This document shows, piece after piece, positions 18,277 to 27,495 of a stretch of DNA of 64,000 bases (the stretch's first letter is position 1; each line of letters starts with the position of its first letter). Source of the DNA: DATBLE01 sp963841405 (GTDB taxonomy: Bacteria; Actinomycetota; Thermoleophilia; Gaiellales; Gaiellaceae). A program made the position numbers and the translations under genes. The notes under the pieces are model-generated. The model saw only the letters and a program-made list of their open reading frames with translations, ran no database searches and was not told the origin of the DNA. Location: positions 349,818-413,817 of the forward strand of contig CAWJCM010000001.1 of the NCBI GenBank assembly GCA_963841405.1, in the 5' to 3' direction.

Positions 18277-18896
18277 ATGCGCGAGATCCGGCCGGGGCTG
18301 TGGCACTGGACGGCGATCCACCCGTCAATCGGCATGACGGTCAGCGGCTACCGCCTGGCTGCCGAGCGGGTGTTGCTGGACCCTGTGGTCCCCGAGGAGG
18401 GTGCCGGCGTGCTCGGCGACCGGCCGCCAACCGACGTCCTGCTGACGAACCGTCATCACTGGCGTGGCTGCACGGAGCTCATCGCCGCGTTCGGGGTGAC
18501 GGTCCACGCGCCGCGTTCCGGCCTGCACGAGTTCGGCCTCGACCGCCCGGTCACGCCCTACGACCCGGGCGACGAGCTGCCCGGCGGGGCGGTAGTACAC
18601 GAGGTGGGCCACCTGTGCCCCGACGAGATGGCGCTCTGGTTCCCCGCCTACCGCGCATTGGCGATCGCAGACGGCGCCATCCGCCATCCGCCCGGCGGCC
18701 CGCTGGCGTTCGTCCCGGACCGCCTCATCGGGGAGGACCCGAACCGGTGAAGGCCGCCCTGCGCGATCGCTACGGCGAACTAGCGCGCGAGCGGCGCCCC
18801 GATGTCCTGCTGCTCGCGCACGGCGAGCCGATCATCGATGGCGGCGGCGCGGAGCTGGAGCGGTTCTCGCGGGAGGGTGCGTCCGCGGAGTTCTGA
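18277..18896 (+). CDS. Metallo-beta-lactamase-fold hydrolase-like protein, frameshifted at about 18740
   Basis: The first frame (18277-18750) encodes an MBL-fold core: REIRPGLWHWTAIHP, VLLDPVVPEEG, LLTNRHHWRGC in place of the usual HxHxDH, and GGAVVHEVGHLCPDEMALWF. The final strand and helix (VLLLAHGEPIIDGGGAELERF) lie in another frame (18747-18896). Restoring one G in the GACCCGAACCGG segment joins both into one protein of about 206 aa. Without it, a GTG at 18747 overlapping the stop could start a 49-aa product. The altered metal motif suggests weak or no metal binding, as in other actinobacterial members with NRHH. Start chosen at the Met before REIRPG. Confidence 0.6.
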
Positions 18897-18981
18897 GCTA
18901 GCTCGGCTGCGCGAGGAGCCCACTGGTCGCAACACCGCCGAACGTCCCGCCCGTAATGCCCTTCGCCGACGTCAGGGCTCT

Positions 18982-19178
18982 GTGCTCGAAGCCGTGACAG
19001 ATGTTCTCGAGCGGGAGAGGCGATCGTTGCGAGTGCGGGCCATCCACGCTCGTGTCGAGGAGTTGCTCGCCGCGCCCATCCCGTTCTCTTCCGTGAACGA
19101 CGCGCTTTCAACACACACCGGCGGACGCGATCAGCGCTTCCGGCGCCTGGCTACGGCGTCTACGAACACCGCTCGTAG
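18982..19178 (+). pseudogene. Degraded winged-helix-like gene, paralogue of 17861
   Basis: The frame from GTG 18982 encodes SVLEAVTDVLERERRSLRV, AIHARVEELL and IPFSSVNDAL, matching the helices of the protein at 17861. After about 19145 the expected wing (GYGVYEHRS, then TAG) is in the next frame; adding one C in the GGCGCCTGG segment joins them. The 5' end with the conserved 48-bp block is missing here. Either a pseudogene or a sequencing deletion. Confidence 0.45.
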
Positions 19179-19208
19179 CGAGCACTCGGCCACAAGGCCC
19201 CGATGTGT

Positions 19209-19385
19209 CTAGACCACGGCTGTTTGAGGGATCCTGGCCAGGTGGAGCGCTTCCTTGATCGTCAGCCTGCGACCGACCTCTGTGGCTCGGGTGACGTCCT
19301 CGGCCGAGAGCGCCGCTCGTGCCTGGTCGACGAACTCGCGCCCCGGCGTCTCGTCGGAGTAGAGGTTGCGCAGCGCGGCGCGCAT
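19209..19385 (-). pseudogene. C-terminal remnant resembling a LuxR/ATPase-type regulator
   Basis: A short open frame encodes 58 residues including EFVDQARAALSAEDVTRA and EVGRRLTIKEALHLA, the pattern that ends many large LuxR-family ATPase regulators of actinobacteria. The frame continues upstream only to the end of the TetR gene. No ATPase or HTH part is present, so it looks like debris left by a rearrangement next to the TetR gene. Confidence 0.4.
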
Positions 19386-19429
19386 GGGCCAGCGGCCAAG
19401 TATCCGTGCCTCGACGGCGGAAGCGGGAG

Positions 19430-20020
19430 TCAGTCGAGTTGGAGCCCGTTCTCGACCAGTGTGAGCGCCCGCTGGAGCTCGTGCTCGAGCGGGTTTGCGA
19501 AGCCGCTTGCGTACCAGTGCCGTGCGGCCGCGATCAGTGCCCAGACGAGCGTGGTGGCGATGACTTGGACGTCGAGATCGTCGGCTGGGCGTCCGGCGGC
19601 ATCGGCGAGCGCGCCGGCCACAACTAGTGCGAACTGGTCGCTTTGCTGTGCGGCGGCTGCTTGGAGTGCGGGTTCCTCTGCCCAGTAGTGGATCTTTCGT
19701 TGGGCGAGGGCTTCGTCTCGGCCGAAGAACTGCGTCATCAGGGTGGAGATCGCGCGTCTGACGGCCTCGACCGGAGGGTGAGCTGCGAGCTCGGTCTCGA
19801 CGACGTCGAGGAGTTGCAGGTCGAACTCGTCGTGCAGGACGAGCTGTTCCTTTGTTCCGAAGTAGCGGTAGACGGAGCTCGGGGAGACCTCGGCCGATTC
19901 AGCGATTTGCTCGATCGTCACGGCGTCGAAGCCGCGCTCGTCGAAGAGGTCGAGCGCGGCCTCCTGGATCCGGCGCATCGCGGCGATCCGCTTCCGCTCT
20001 CGGAGTCCTGTCGCACTCAT
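19430..20020 (-). CDS. TetR-family repressor
   Basis: A 196-aa regulator. Residues 8-55 form the TetR HTH (RRIQEAALDLFDERGFDAVTIEQIAESAEVSPSSVYRYFGTKEQLV). The remainder is the all-helical ligand domain, with an MTQFFGRDEALAQRK helix. It is divergent from the DrrAB-type exporter 110 bases away, and palindromic AAGTCACTT-type sites lie between them, so it most likely represses both itself and the exporter until a toxic compound binds. Confidence 0.88.
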   Translation of the reverse strand: MSATGLRERKRIAAMRRIQEAALDLFDERGFDAVTIEQIAESAEVSPSSVYRYFGTKEQLVLHDEFDLQLLDVVETELAAHPPVEAVRRAISTLMTQFFGRDEALAQRKIHYWAEEPALQAAAAQQSDQFALVVAGALADAAGRPADDLDVQVIATTLVWALIAAARHWYASGFANPLEHELQRALTLVENGLQLD

Positions 20021-20052
20021 CGCCTGGAGCGTAGCGCCGTCGTCGACTCTTT

Positions 20053-20128
20053 GGAAGTCACTTCCTCAGAGTAGTGACTTTCTGTATCATCCCGTTATCG
20101 ACATCGACTCTCAAAAGGAAGTGACTGT
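20053..20128. promoter_or_regulatory. TetR operator cluster between repressor and exporter
   Basis: GGAAGTCACTTCC at 20053-20065 is a perfect 6+1+6 palindrome. Related half-sites follow: AGTGACTTTC at 20073-20082 and GGAAGTGACTG at 20117-20127, the latter in the leader just before the exporter ATG. Several copies of one half-site in a divergent spacer is the usual layout for cooperative TetR-type repression. Confidence 0.7.
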
Positions 20129-20130
20129 CT

Positions 20131-21111
20131 ATGCCTGACATTGGTGGGACTGCGATCGACACATCAGGCCTGGTCAAGTTGTTCGGAAACACGCGCGCGC
20201 TCGACGGCGTCGATCTCCAGGTGCCGAGCGGTCTCGTGTACGGCTTGCTGGGACCGAACGGGGCCGGCAAGACGACGACGATCCGGGTGCTTTCGACCCT
20301 GCTACGCCCGGACGGGGGCACGGCGCGAGTCTTCGGCCACGACGTCGTTACCGAACCGGACGCCGTTCGCGCCCGGGTGACATTGACCGGCCAATTCGCC
20401 TCCGTCGATCTCGACCTGACCGGACGCGAGAACCTCGTCCTGCTCGCCCGGCTGCTCGGCTACTCGCGTCGCGACGCTAAGTCGCGCGCGTTCGAGCTTC
20501 TGGCGGCGTTCGGCCTGGCCGAGGCGGGCGGGGGTCAGATGAAGACCTACTCGGGCGGGATGCGGCGCCGGCTCGACATCGCCGCGAGCCTCGTCGTCGC
20601 CCCCGAGCTGCTGTTCCTCGACGAGCCGACCGCTGGACTCGACCCGCGCAACCGCAACCAGGTCTGGCAGATCGTTCGCTCGCTCGTGGCCACCGGCACG
20701 ACGGTCCTGTTGACGACGCAATACCTGGACGAGGCCGATCAGCTCGCCGATCGGATCGCAGTCATCGACCACGGCAAGGTGATCGCGGAGGGCAGGCCGG
20801 GGGAGCTGAAGGCGTCGATCGGTCGGGCGAGCCTGCGCGTGCGCCTGCGCGACCCGAACCGACGCACTGAGGCGGCGCGGGTGCTCGCGGACGCGCTCGG
20901 CGTCCAGCTTCAGCTTGAACGCGACCCGGCCGCTCTCTCGGCCCGCATCGACGACGCCGACCGCGCCGCGCACGCGCTCGCCCGACTCGCCCGGACCGGA
21001 ATAACCGTCATCAGCTTCGCGCTCGGCCAGCCGAGCCTCGACGAGGTCTTCCTCACGCTCACCGGCCATCCCACCGACGACGACGCTTCGACTGAGGAGG
21101 ACGCCGCATGA
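20131..21111 (+). CDS. ABC exporter ATP-binding protein (DrrA type)
   Basis: A 326-aa ATPase with Walker A GPNGAGKTTT, the SGGMRRRLDIAASL signature, Walker B LLFLDEPTAGLDP and a switch His region after LLTTQYLDEADQLADR. The 100-residue C-terminal extension (from LRVRLRDPNRRTEA) with a SFALGQPSLDEVFLTLTGH ending is the hallmark of the DrrA/daunorubicin-resistance family. It powers the permease encoded next and is probably induced when the TetR neighbour is released. Confidence 0.93.
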   Translation: MPDIGGTAIDTSGLVKLFGNTRALDGVDLQVPSGLVYGLLGPNGAGKTTTIRVLSTLLRPDGGTARVFGHDVVTEPDAVRARVTLTGQFASVDLDLTGRENLVLLARLLGYSRRDAKSRAFELLAAFGLAEAGGGQMKTYSGGMRRRLDIAASLVVAPELLFLDEPTAGLDPRNRNQVWQIVRSLVATGTTVLLTTQYLDEADQLADRIAVIDHGKVIAEGRPGELKASIGRASLRVRLRDPNRRTEAARVLADALGVQLQLERDPAALSARIDDADRAAHALARLARTGITVISFALGQPSLDEVFLTLTGHPTDDDASTEEDAA

Positions 21112-21941
21112 CCGCCACCGTAGCCACGCCCGTCACGATCGAAGAGCCGCTGTACGCACTGCCTGCCGTCCGAGCACGGCCCGGCCGCCCCGGCGCGCTG
21201 TCCGTCTCGCTCACGTTCGCGTGGCGAGGCCTGCTCAAGATCAAGCACGTGCCCGAGCAGCTCGGGGACGTGATCGGCATTCCGATCCTGTTCACGCTCA
21301 TGTTCACCTACCTGTTCGGTGGCGCCCTCGCCGGCTCCACTGGCGACTACCTGCAGTTCCTGCTCCCCGGAACGCTCGTCATGGCGGTGCTGCTGGTCAG
21401 CGTCTACAGCGGTATCACGCTCAACAGCGATATCTCGAGCGGCGTCTTCGACCGCTTCCGCACGCTGCCGATCTGGCGGCCGGCCCCGATCATCGGCGCC
21501 CTGCTCGGCGACATCGCCCGCTACCTGCTCACGGCCGCGCTCGTCCTCGGCCTCGGCCTCGCGATGGGCTTCCGTCCCGAAGGTGGGGCACTCGGCGTCC
21601 TGGCCGCTCTCACGCTCATTCTGGTCTTCGCACTCAGCCTGTCCTGGATCTGGATCAGCCTCGCTCTCGTCCTGCGCACCCCGAACTCCGTCCAGATCAT
21701 CGGCCTGCTGATCCTCTTCCCACTCACCTTCACGAGCAACGTCTTCGTCGATCCGCAGACGATGCCCCACTGGCTGCGAGCCGTCGTCGACGTCAACCCG
21801 GTTAGCCACCTCGTCACCGCCACTCGCGGCCTCACCGACGGCACGGCGACTGCGACCCAGATCGGCTGGGTGCTCGGCGCGTCCACGATCCTCAGCGCCG
21901 TGTTCGCCCCCCTCGCATTCCGAATCTACGAAAGGACCTGA
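21108..21941 (+). CDS. ABC exporter permease (DrrB type)
   Basis: A 277-aa ABC-2 permease with six hydrophobic spans (first at about 60-80). The conserved YLQFLLPGTLVM segment, SSGVFDRFRTLPI coupling helix and FTSNVFVDPQTMPHWLR motif are typical of DrrB. The ATG overlaps the ATPase stop by 4 bases, so the two are made in step. Substrate is unknown; relatives export hydrophobic drugs or lipids. Confidence 0.92.
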   Translation: MTATVATPVTIEEPLYALPAVRARPGRPGALSVSLTFAWRGLLKIKHVPEQLGDVIGIPILFTLMFTYLFGGALAGSTGDYLQFLLPGTLVMAVLLVSVYSGITLNSDISSGVFDRFRTLPIWRPAPIIGALLGDIARYLLTAALVLGLGLAMGFRPEGGALGVLAALTLILVFALSLSWIWISLALVLRTPNSVQIIGLLILFPLTFTSNVFVDPQTMPHWLRAVVDVNPVSHLVTATRGLTDGTATATQIGWVLGASTILSAVFAPLAFRIYERT

Positions 21942-22006
21942 CCTGCCTTCGACTCCGCGACTGACGAGCAGGTCCTGCAACAGACTCCACCCCAAGAAAG
22001 GACAAC

Positions 22007-22120
22007 ATGGGAAGCAAGATCGCACTGACTCTTCTTGTAATTGTCGCTCCAGCGGCTGTCACTCTCGGTATTGTCCTCGCCGACGGGGGTGGCCTCAAGC
22101 CAAGCCAGGCGCCGCGGTGA
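22007..22120 (+). CDS. Possible 37-aa single-span membrane peptide
   Basis: Starts at ATG after GAAAGGAC. The peptide is a short hydrophobic helix (ALTLLVIVAPAAVTLGIVLA) with a Lys just before it and a short polar tail. It lies 65 bases after the exporter and could be its small accessory subunit. The stop overlaps a GTG that opens a further 28-codon frame to 22203, for which I see no other support. Confidence 0.35.
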   Translation: MGSKIALTLLVIVAPAAVTLGIVLADGGGLKPSQAPR

Positions 22121-22261
22121 CCGTCGGCACGCACTACTTCGGCAGCACCGCAGGGCAAACGAGTTGGCTGCGGGACGCTAGCGGGCAGGAACCCCGCTCG
22201 TAGAGGCGCCGTTCACACCTGACCGCTTTCCTCTTCACACTTTCCCTGGAAAGCGCGGCTG

Positions 22262-22300
22262 TGGAGCCAGCCGGACTCGAACCGGCGACGTCCTGGGTTC
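22262..22300 (-). other. tRNA 3'-end-like fragment, candidate attachment site
   Basis: Read on the minus strand, the segment holds a perfect T arm (GCCGG, loop TTCGAGT, CCGGC) followed by TGGCTCC, a discriminator A and CA. That is the last 30-odd bases of a tRNA. No matching 5' acceptor strand (GGAGCCA) or D arm lies upstream, so it is not a functional gene. Integrative elements often duplicate exactly this part of a tRNA at their borders. No integrase is visible nearby. Confidence 0.55.
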
Positions 22301-22327
22301 ACTGCGCACGAAGGAACTCGAAGCACC

Positions 22328-22882
22328 CTACGGCCTCAGCGGCCTGGTGCTTACCTGACCGCCCTCGTCAATGCTGACGACCAGGCGCTCGGGGCCACGC
22401 TGGAGAATTGCGGAGTCCGTCGTCTGGCTCTCCAGCGCCCAACCTTGAGCGGCCCAGCTCGCGACGGCACCGTCGAGTCGCTGACGACGCTCGGCGGCGG
22501 AGACTGAGCGGCTGCCGTGGCGCGTCAAGAGAACGACGACGAGCCCGATCACCGCTGCGGCGAGGATTGCGACCACGACCCAGACCCAGTTCGGTGTGCT
22601 GCTCGCACTTGCGTCTGACATGGTGGTGGTGGACGGAGCCGGGACAACGACCTTCCGGGTAGTCGTCTGAAGGACAGTTGTGACGACGGTGGTGCCGGGA
22701 GCGGTCTCCGGCACGGTCGTGATCGTCGTCTCAGTCGCGGTTGTCCCGGGGGCGGTCGTCGTCTCTGTCGTCGTGAACTGCGTCGCACCCCCAAAGGCGA
22801 GACCGCCCGCAAGCAGAAATCCCGCGGCAAAAAGAGCGGCGACAGCAAGAGACTTCATCAGCCCCCCAACAGATTCGTTCAC
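22328..22882 (-). CDS. Thr-rich membrane-anchored protein (184 aa)
   Basis: Residues 8-32 form a signal or anchor segment (AVAALFAAGFLLAGGLAF). Residues 35-90 are a low-complexity Thr/Val/Glu stretch that is probably extracellular and possibly glycosylated. A second span at about 97-117 (WVWVVVAILAAAVIGLVVVLL) leads to a cytosolic C-terminal part with RRQRLDGAVASWAAQGWALE. Function unknown. Confidence 0.6.
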   Translation of the reverse strand: MNESVGGLMKSLAVAALFAAGFLLAGGLAFGGATQFTTTETTTAPGTTATETTITTVPETAPGTTVVTTVLQTTTRKVVVPAPSTTTMSDASASSTPNWVWVVVAILAAAVIGLVVVLLTRHGSRSVSAAERRQRLDGAVASWAAQGWALESQTTDSAILQRGPERLVVSIDEGGQVSTRPLRP

Positions 22883-23197
22883 ATGTGGCCGACGGCGAGA
22901 GTGTAACGGTGGCCTCGTCGTTACGCAGCGGACTGCTCCTGAAGCGGAGGGCCCAGGAGTGGGCCCGGGAGGTCCTTCGGCCGCTGCCCTCCTGACCTTG
23001 CCCCTGGATGGTCGTTCTCGAATGGCGATCGCGACGGCTGTTGTGATCGCAGCCGTGGCTTGCGCGACCTGAACGATGCCTTCCTCGAACGGTACGCCTC
23101 CTCGGACTACCGGCGCACCGACTCCGTGGGCATCTTCGCTGCGGCCCCGCGCCCCTCGGCCGTACCTCTGCCGGCGCCAAGATTCGTGGCTGTCGGC
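22883..23197. other. Intergenic spacer, nothing recognised
   Basis: Divergence region upstream of the Thr-rich protein and downstream of the ligase. No repeat, RNA or credible small gene was seen. Confidence 0.5.
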
Positions 23198-24750
23198 TCA
23201 CGGCCTGGGACACTTCCCCTCGGCGGCCCATCGCTTCAGCGTCACACGGTCGAGTTTGCCGGTGGCGTTGAGCGGCATGCTCTCCAGCACGATGATTTCC
23301 TCCGGCGCCTTGTAGCCGACGCGGGCGCGGGCGAACCGTATGAGTTCCTGCATCGTGGGCGGCGGAACCGCCCTCGCCAGGGTCACATACGCGCGCACGT
23401 TCTCGCCGTGCAGCGGGCTTTGCACGCCGACCACCCCGGCACTCGACACGGTGTCGTGCTCCAGGAGTGCGGCTTCTACTTCCTGCGGGCAGATGTTCGA
23501 GCCGTCGTGGATGATGATCTGCTTCTGTCGGCCGTGGAACCAGAGATAGCCGTCCTCGTCGGCCCGCATCACGTCGCCGGTGTCCAGCCAGCCGTCGACG
23601 ATCGTCTCAGCCGTCGCCTCCGAGTTGTTCCAGTAGCCGACCATGTTCCCGGGAAACCTGATCCACGGCGCCCGGCCACGCCCGTCGGGACCTCGCGGCC
23701 TTCACGATCGCGCAGCGAGGCCTCGTAGCCGGGCGCCAAGGGCCCGACCGAGCCGATCTTCGGCGCCCACGGCGGCGTGACGGTCGGAACGCCGATCTCG
23801 GTCATCCCGTAGTCCTCGTCGATCGCGACGCCGGTCAGCGCAGTGAACTCCTCCTCGAGCGCACCCGAGACCTTGTCGCCGCCCGAATAGCATGCCCTCA
23901 CCGAGGCGAAATCCTCGCGCCGAGCGTCGTGATCGCGCACGAGCGCATAGAGCGCCGAGGGAAGCATCCAGATCTTTGTGGGCCGCTCCGCGCGGAGCAG
24001 CGGCAAAATCTCGTCGCCGTCGAAGGTGCGTGCCAGCACGACTCTGCCGGCGGCGGCCAGCGTCATCAGCGACAGGTGATGGGTGCCGACATGCGACGCC
24101 GAGCCGCCGGGCAGCATCACGTCCTCAGGCCCCATCTCGAAGCTCCTGACGGCGCTGGCGAGGATCCAGCCGAGCGTCTTGAAGCTGTGGCAGACACCCT
24201 TCGGCTTCCCGGTGCTGCCCGACGTGAAGAACACGATCGCCGGGTCCCCGGGCTTCGGCGACGCAGAAACGACGGTCGACCCGCGTCCGGTGAGTGACGC
24301 GAAGCTCGGGCGGCCGCTGCCGCCGTTGTCGTCGTAGCTGATGCAGCCGAGCGGGAGCTCGGAGGCCAGCTTGCTGGCGGAAAGGTCGTCGCGGCGCTCG
24401 TCGTGCGCCAGCAAGACCCTCGGACCGCCCACCCGGAGCGCGTGGTCGATCTCCGGCGCCATGTAGCGGTAGTTGAGCGGCATCGCTACCAGCCCGCTCT
24501 TCATGCAGGCCAGGTAATGGATCAACAACTCCGTCCGGTTCGGCATCAGCGAGGCGACTCGGTCGCCTGGTCGGAGCCCGAGCTTGAGATAACCCGCAGC
24601 CAGCCGATTCGACACGTCGTCGAGCGTCCGCCACGTCCAGCGCTCCCGGCAAGAGACGAGCGCCTCCTCGTCCGGCTTCGTCTCGACGCCGTTCTTCAGG
24701 ATCTCAGCTACGACGATCGGCCCATCCAACCGCGGCCCAGCAATCGGCAT
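23198..24750 (-). CDS. Acyl-CoA synthetase/AMP-ligase, frameshifted at about 23670
   Basis: Class I adenylate-forming enzyme that activates a carboxylate as acyl-AMP and then acyl-CoA. The N-terminal frame (24750 to about 23675) has the P-loop FFTSGSTGKPKGV, the DEDYGMTEIGVP motif and YEASLRDREGREVPTG. The C-terminal frame (to 23198) has GYWNNSEATAETIVDGWLDTGD, DEDGYLWFHGRQKQII and the catalytic Lys in NATGKLDRVTLKRW. One missing base in GGGCGCCGTGG joins them to about 517 aa. The Met at 24750 follows GGGGAGA and is the best start. The substrate is not readable. All catalytic motifs survive, so the break may be a sequencing error. Confidence 0.78.
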
Positions 24751-24890
24751 CGAATCTCCCCTGCCGGCTACGACGGCGCATCCTCCTTCCCGTGACCATA
24801 CAGAGCCGTCCGCGTGTTGCCCCTTCAGCTGCCCCCTCCGCCAGTGGCTGCCCCCTTCCGCGAAAAATCTCCACACCCACAACAGAAAAG

Positions 24891-26236
24891 GTAAGCGTTC
24901 AGGTGCCTGGCTGGCGCGGGGCGTGGAGGGATCGCCGTTTCAGCGGCGAATAGACGGGGTTTATGGTTTGTAAGTAGCCGCCGCGGCCGCGGCTGCCGGG
25001 CTCCGACCGCAAGCGCGGCGGCCAGCCCGGGCACGAGGGCAGACACCGGCCGCTGCTTCCGCTCGAGCGGGTGGACGAGCTGGTCGAGCATTGGCCGGAG
25101 CGCTGCCACGCCTGCGCGCGTGTGTTCGGCGCGGACGAGTGTGCCGATGCCGCTCCGTACCGCCACCAGGTTTGCGAGCTGCCGCCGGTCAGTGTGCGGG
25201 TCAGCGAGCACCGCCTGCATCGGCTGCGCTGCCCCGCCTGCGCCGCCGAGACACGGGCGGAGCTTCCCGCCGGCGTCCCCCGCTGCGCCTTCGGCCCGCG
25301 CCTGCAGGCGGCCGTCGCGACGCTCGCCGTCCGCAACCGTGTCTCCCGCCGCGACAGCGTCGAGCTGATGGGCGAGCTGTCGGGGTCGAGCTGGCGACCG
25401 GTTCGGTCGACGCGATCGTCCAGCGCGCCGGGGAGGCGCTCGCGGCGCCACACACCAGGCTCGAGCAGCAGATCAAGAAGGCGGCGGTCGTCAACGTCGA
25501 CGAGACCGGCTGGAAGACCGCCGGCGGGCGGCGGACGCTGTGGGGCGCGCTGACCAGCCAGAGCGCGCTCTTCCGGATCGCGGCCGGCCGCCACGCCTCC
25601 GAGGCAAGGATGCTGCTCGGGGAGCGGTTCGCCGGGATCGTCTGCTCCGACCGCTGGCGGGGCTACGACTACCTCGACCCCAACCGGCGGCAGCTCTGCT
25701 GGGCGCACCTGCTCAGAGACTTCACCGCTCACAGCGAGGGGCTGTCGGAGCAGAAAGCGTTCGGGAACAGCGGCCTGCTGATCGCGCACGCGCTCTTCGC
25801 GGCCTGGGACGCTTACCAGCAGGATGGCGACCGGGCTCGTCTTCGAGCCCAGACCGCGCCGCTGCAAGCGAAGCTCCCAGTGCTGCTCGAGCACGCAGCG
25901 CGCGAGAGCGCGAGAACCAAGTACCACCGCCAGTTCGCCAGGAACCTCCTCAACCGCTGGCCCGCGCTCTGGACCTTCACCCACACCGACGGCGTCGAGC
26001 CAACCAACAACCATGCCGAACGCGGCCTGCGCGGCGCCGTCATCTACCGCAAGCTCTCACTCGGCAGCCAATCCGACCAAGGCGAGCGTACGATCGAGCG
26101 GCTGCTCTCCGCCTCGCTCACCTGCCGGCTCCAGAAACGCTCGCTCTTCGCCTACCTCACCGACGTCCTCACCGCCAACATCCGCGGCGACCCGATCCCC
26201 GCGCTCACCTGACCCCGCAGGCACCTGAACGCTTAC
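24891..26236 (+). mobile_element. IS66-family insertion sequence (tnpC-only type), 1346 bp
   Basis: Perfect 19-bp terminal inverted repeats: GTAAGCGTTCAGGTGCCTG at 24891-24909 and its complement at 26218-26236. Both flanks carry the identical 8-bp duplication CAGAAAAG (24883-24890 and 26237-26244), the size IS66 elements make. It has a single transposase gene and no tnpA/tnpB, like the ISBst12 subgroup. Perfect ends and target duplication point to recent insertion, between the acyl-CoA ligase and the methyltransferase. Confidence 0.93.
24978..26212 (+). pseudogene. tnpC: IS66-family transposase (TnpC), frameshifted at 25382
   Basis: The first frame shows KRGGQPGHEGRHRPLLPLE, the zinc-finger-like ERCHACARVF region and RNRVSRRDSVELMGELSG. 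The second frame continues VELATGSVDAIVQRAGEAL, then the DDE parts NVDETGWKTA, CSDRWRGYDYLD and NNHAERGLRGAVIYRKLS. At the junction four G (25382-25385) stand where five are needed. An in-frame TAG at 24975 and the lack of a clear start before 25068 suggest the N-terminus is also shortened. Inactive as written, but the terminal repeats could be mobilised in trans. Confidence 0.85.
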
Positions 26237-26465
26237 CAGAAAAGCCCTGTCTCCAGGGATTTTCTTTTCTAGCCCCGCCGTGCAGCTCACGCGCAACTCT
26301 CCCACCACCTTGCGCGCCGTCTACCGGGCCCCGCCGTCCACCAAGACTACTCGTGCGGGCAGAGGCAGCGGGCGGCCCGCGAGTTCACGGATGTTCGATA
26401 CAAATGCAACAGTCCACGAGTCACCACTACTGCGCGCTCGCGCTGACATGGGAGTCGAATCGGTA

Positions 26466-27194
26466 ATGCGTGACCTAATCGCGCCGGCTGAAAACGCGCC
26501 GGATGCGTCGGCACAGGCGCTGTTCCACCAAGAGTGGCAGATCTACCGCACGATGATCGACCACAACTACCTCTACCACCGCGAGGTCTATGGATGTCTG
26601 CACCGGATCCTGATCGACGAGGCGCCTCAACCATTCCGGTTCATCGACGGCGCCTGCGGCGATGCCACCGAAATCGTCGGCGCGCTGCGGGGCACCCGAA
26701 TCGCGCGGTACCACGGGATCGAGCTCTCCCGCACCGCGCTCGACATCGCGGGTCCGGCCGTCGCCGCGCTCCGCTGCCCCGTGACGCTGGAGCAGCGCGA
26801 CCTCGTCGAGGCCCTCCGCGAGGGAGCGGAACCGGCCGACGTCGTCTGGATCAGCTTGTCGCTGCACCACCTCCTGACCCCGGCCAAACTCGCAGTGATG
26901 CGCGCTATCCGCGGCGTCGTCGGCGAGCGCGGGCTGCTCCTGATCTACGAGCCCACGAGCCCGGACGGCGAGGACCGCGCCGGGTGGATGCGCCGCTGGG
27001 ACGAACAGCAGCCGGCCTGGACCGCCTACACGCCGGCGGAGTGGGCCACGTTACTGAACCACGTCCACGCCGCCGACTTCCCCGAGACCGCATCCCGGTG
27101 GCACGAACTGGGCCGCGAGGCGGGGTTCGGCACGGTACAGGAGGTGTTCGTCGCGCCGTCGAACCTACTCCGGATGTATTGGTTCGGGGCATAA
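26466..27194 (+). CDS. Class I SAM-dependent methyltransferase
   Basis: About 242 aa. The SAM-binding motif I is FIDGACGDATEIVGAL, motif II-like HGIELSRTALDIA, and VVWISLSLHHLL fits the strand and helix after motif IV. The N-terminal helices (FHQEWQIYRTMIDHNYLYHR) probably cap the substrate pocket. The ATG at 26466 follows GGGAG by 11 bases; in-frame ATGs at 26448 and 26394 are alternatives. The upstream region is altered by the IS66 insertion 230 bases away. The methyl acceptor is unknown. Confidence 0.78.
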   Translation: MRDLIAPAENAPDASAQALFHQEWQIYRTMIDHNYLYHREVYGCLHRILIDEAPQPFRFIDGACGDATEIVGALRGTRIARYHGIELSRTALDIAGPAVAALRCPVTLEQRDLVEALREGAEPADVVWISLSLHHLLTPAKLAVMRAIRGVVGERGLLLIYEPTSPDGEDRAGWMRRWDEQQPAWTAYTPAEWATLLNHVHAADFPETASRWHELGREAGFGTVQEVFVAPSNLLRMYWFGA

Positions 27195-27300
27195 GTCCCG
27201 ACAGCGCCCGACGACGTCTCCTTGGGAGGACACCTTCCGGGTTCGACAGGCTGATCACCGCGAACGACCGGTGGGCAGCCTAGAAGCCCTCGTCGGAGCA

Positions 27301-27347
27301 CCTCCTGGGGCAGACCAGGGGGCCGATTCTGGAAGCTGGCCAGGAGG
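27301..27347. repeat. Dispersed palindromic repeat, copy with three cores
   Basis: Lies in the otherwise empty spacer 27195-27495. CCTCCTGG (27301) and CCAGGGGG (27315) form a hairpin, followed by TTCTGGAAG and another CCAGGAGG (27340). The whole unit is nearly identical to 39709-39756. Other copies of the core are described in the findings. Confidence 0.7.
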
Positions 27348-27495
27348 GCGGCTTGCCGCGAACTTGGACATGCGATCCTTCACGCCGAGCCGGCCGTGCG
27401 GCGGCGATCCGCGAAGAGAAGCTCGCCCGATGGGAGGGGGCGCCCCCGCGAGCCTGTCCGCGCTTGCGCTGCATGTCTGAGATGCTCCTCCGGCT

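Noticed and set aside
22262..22330. Complete tRNA gene
   Set aside because: No 5' acceptor strand, D arm or anticodon arm could be folded upstream of the T arm.
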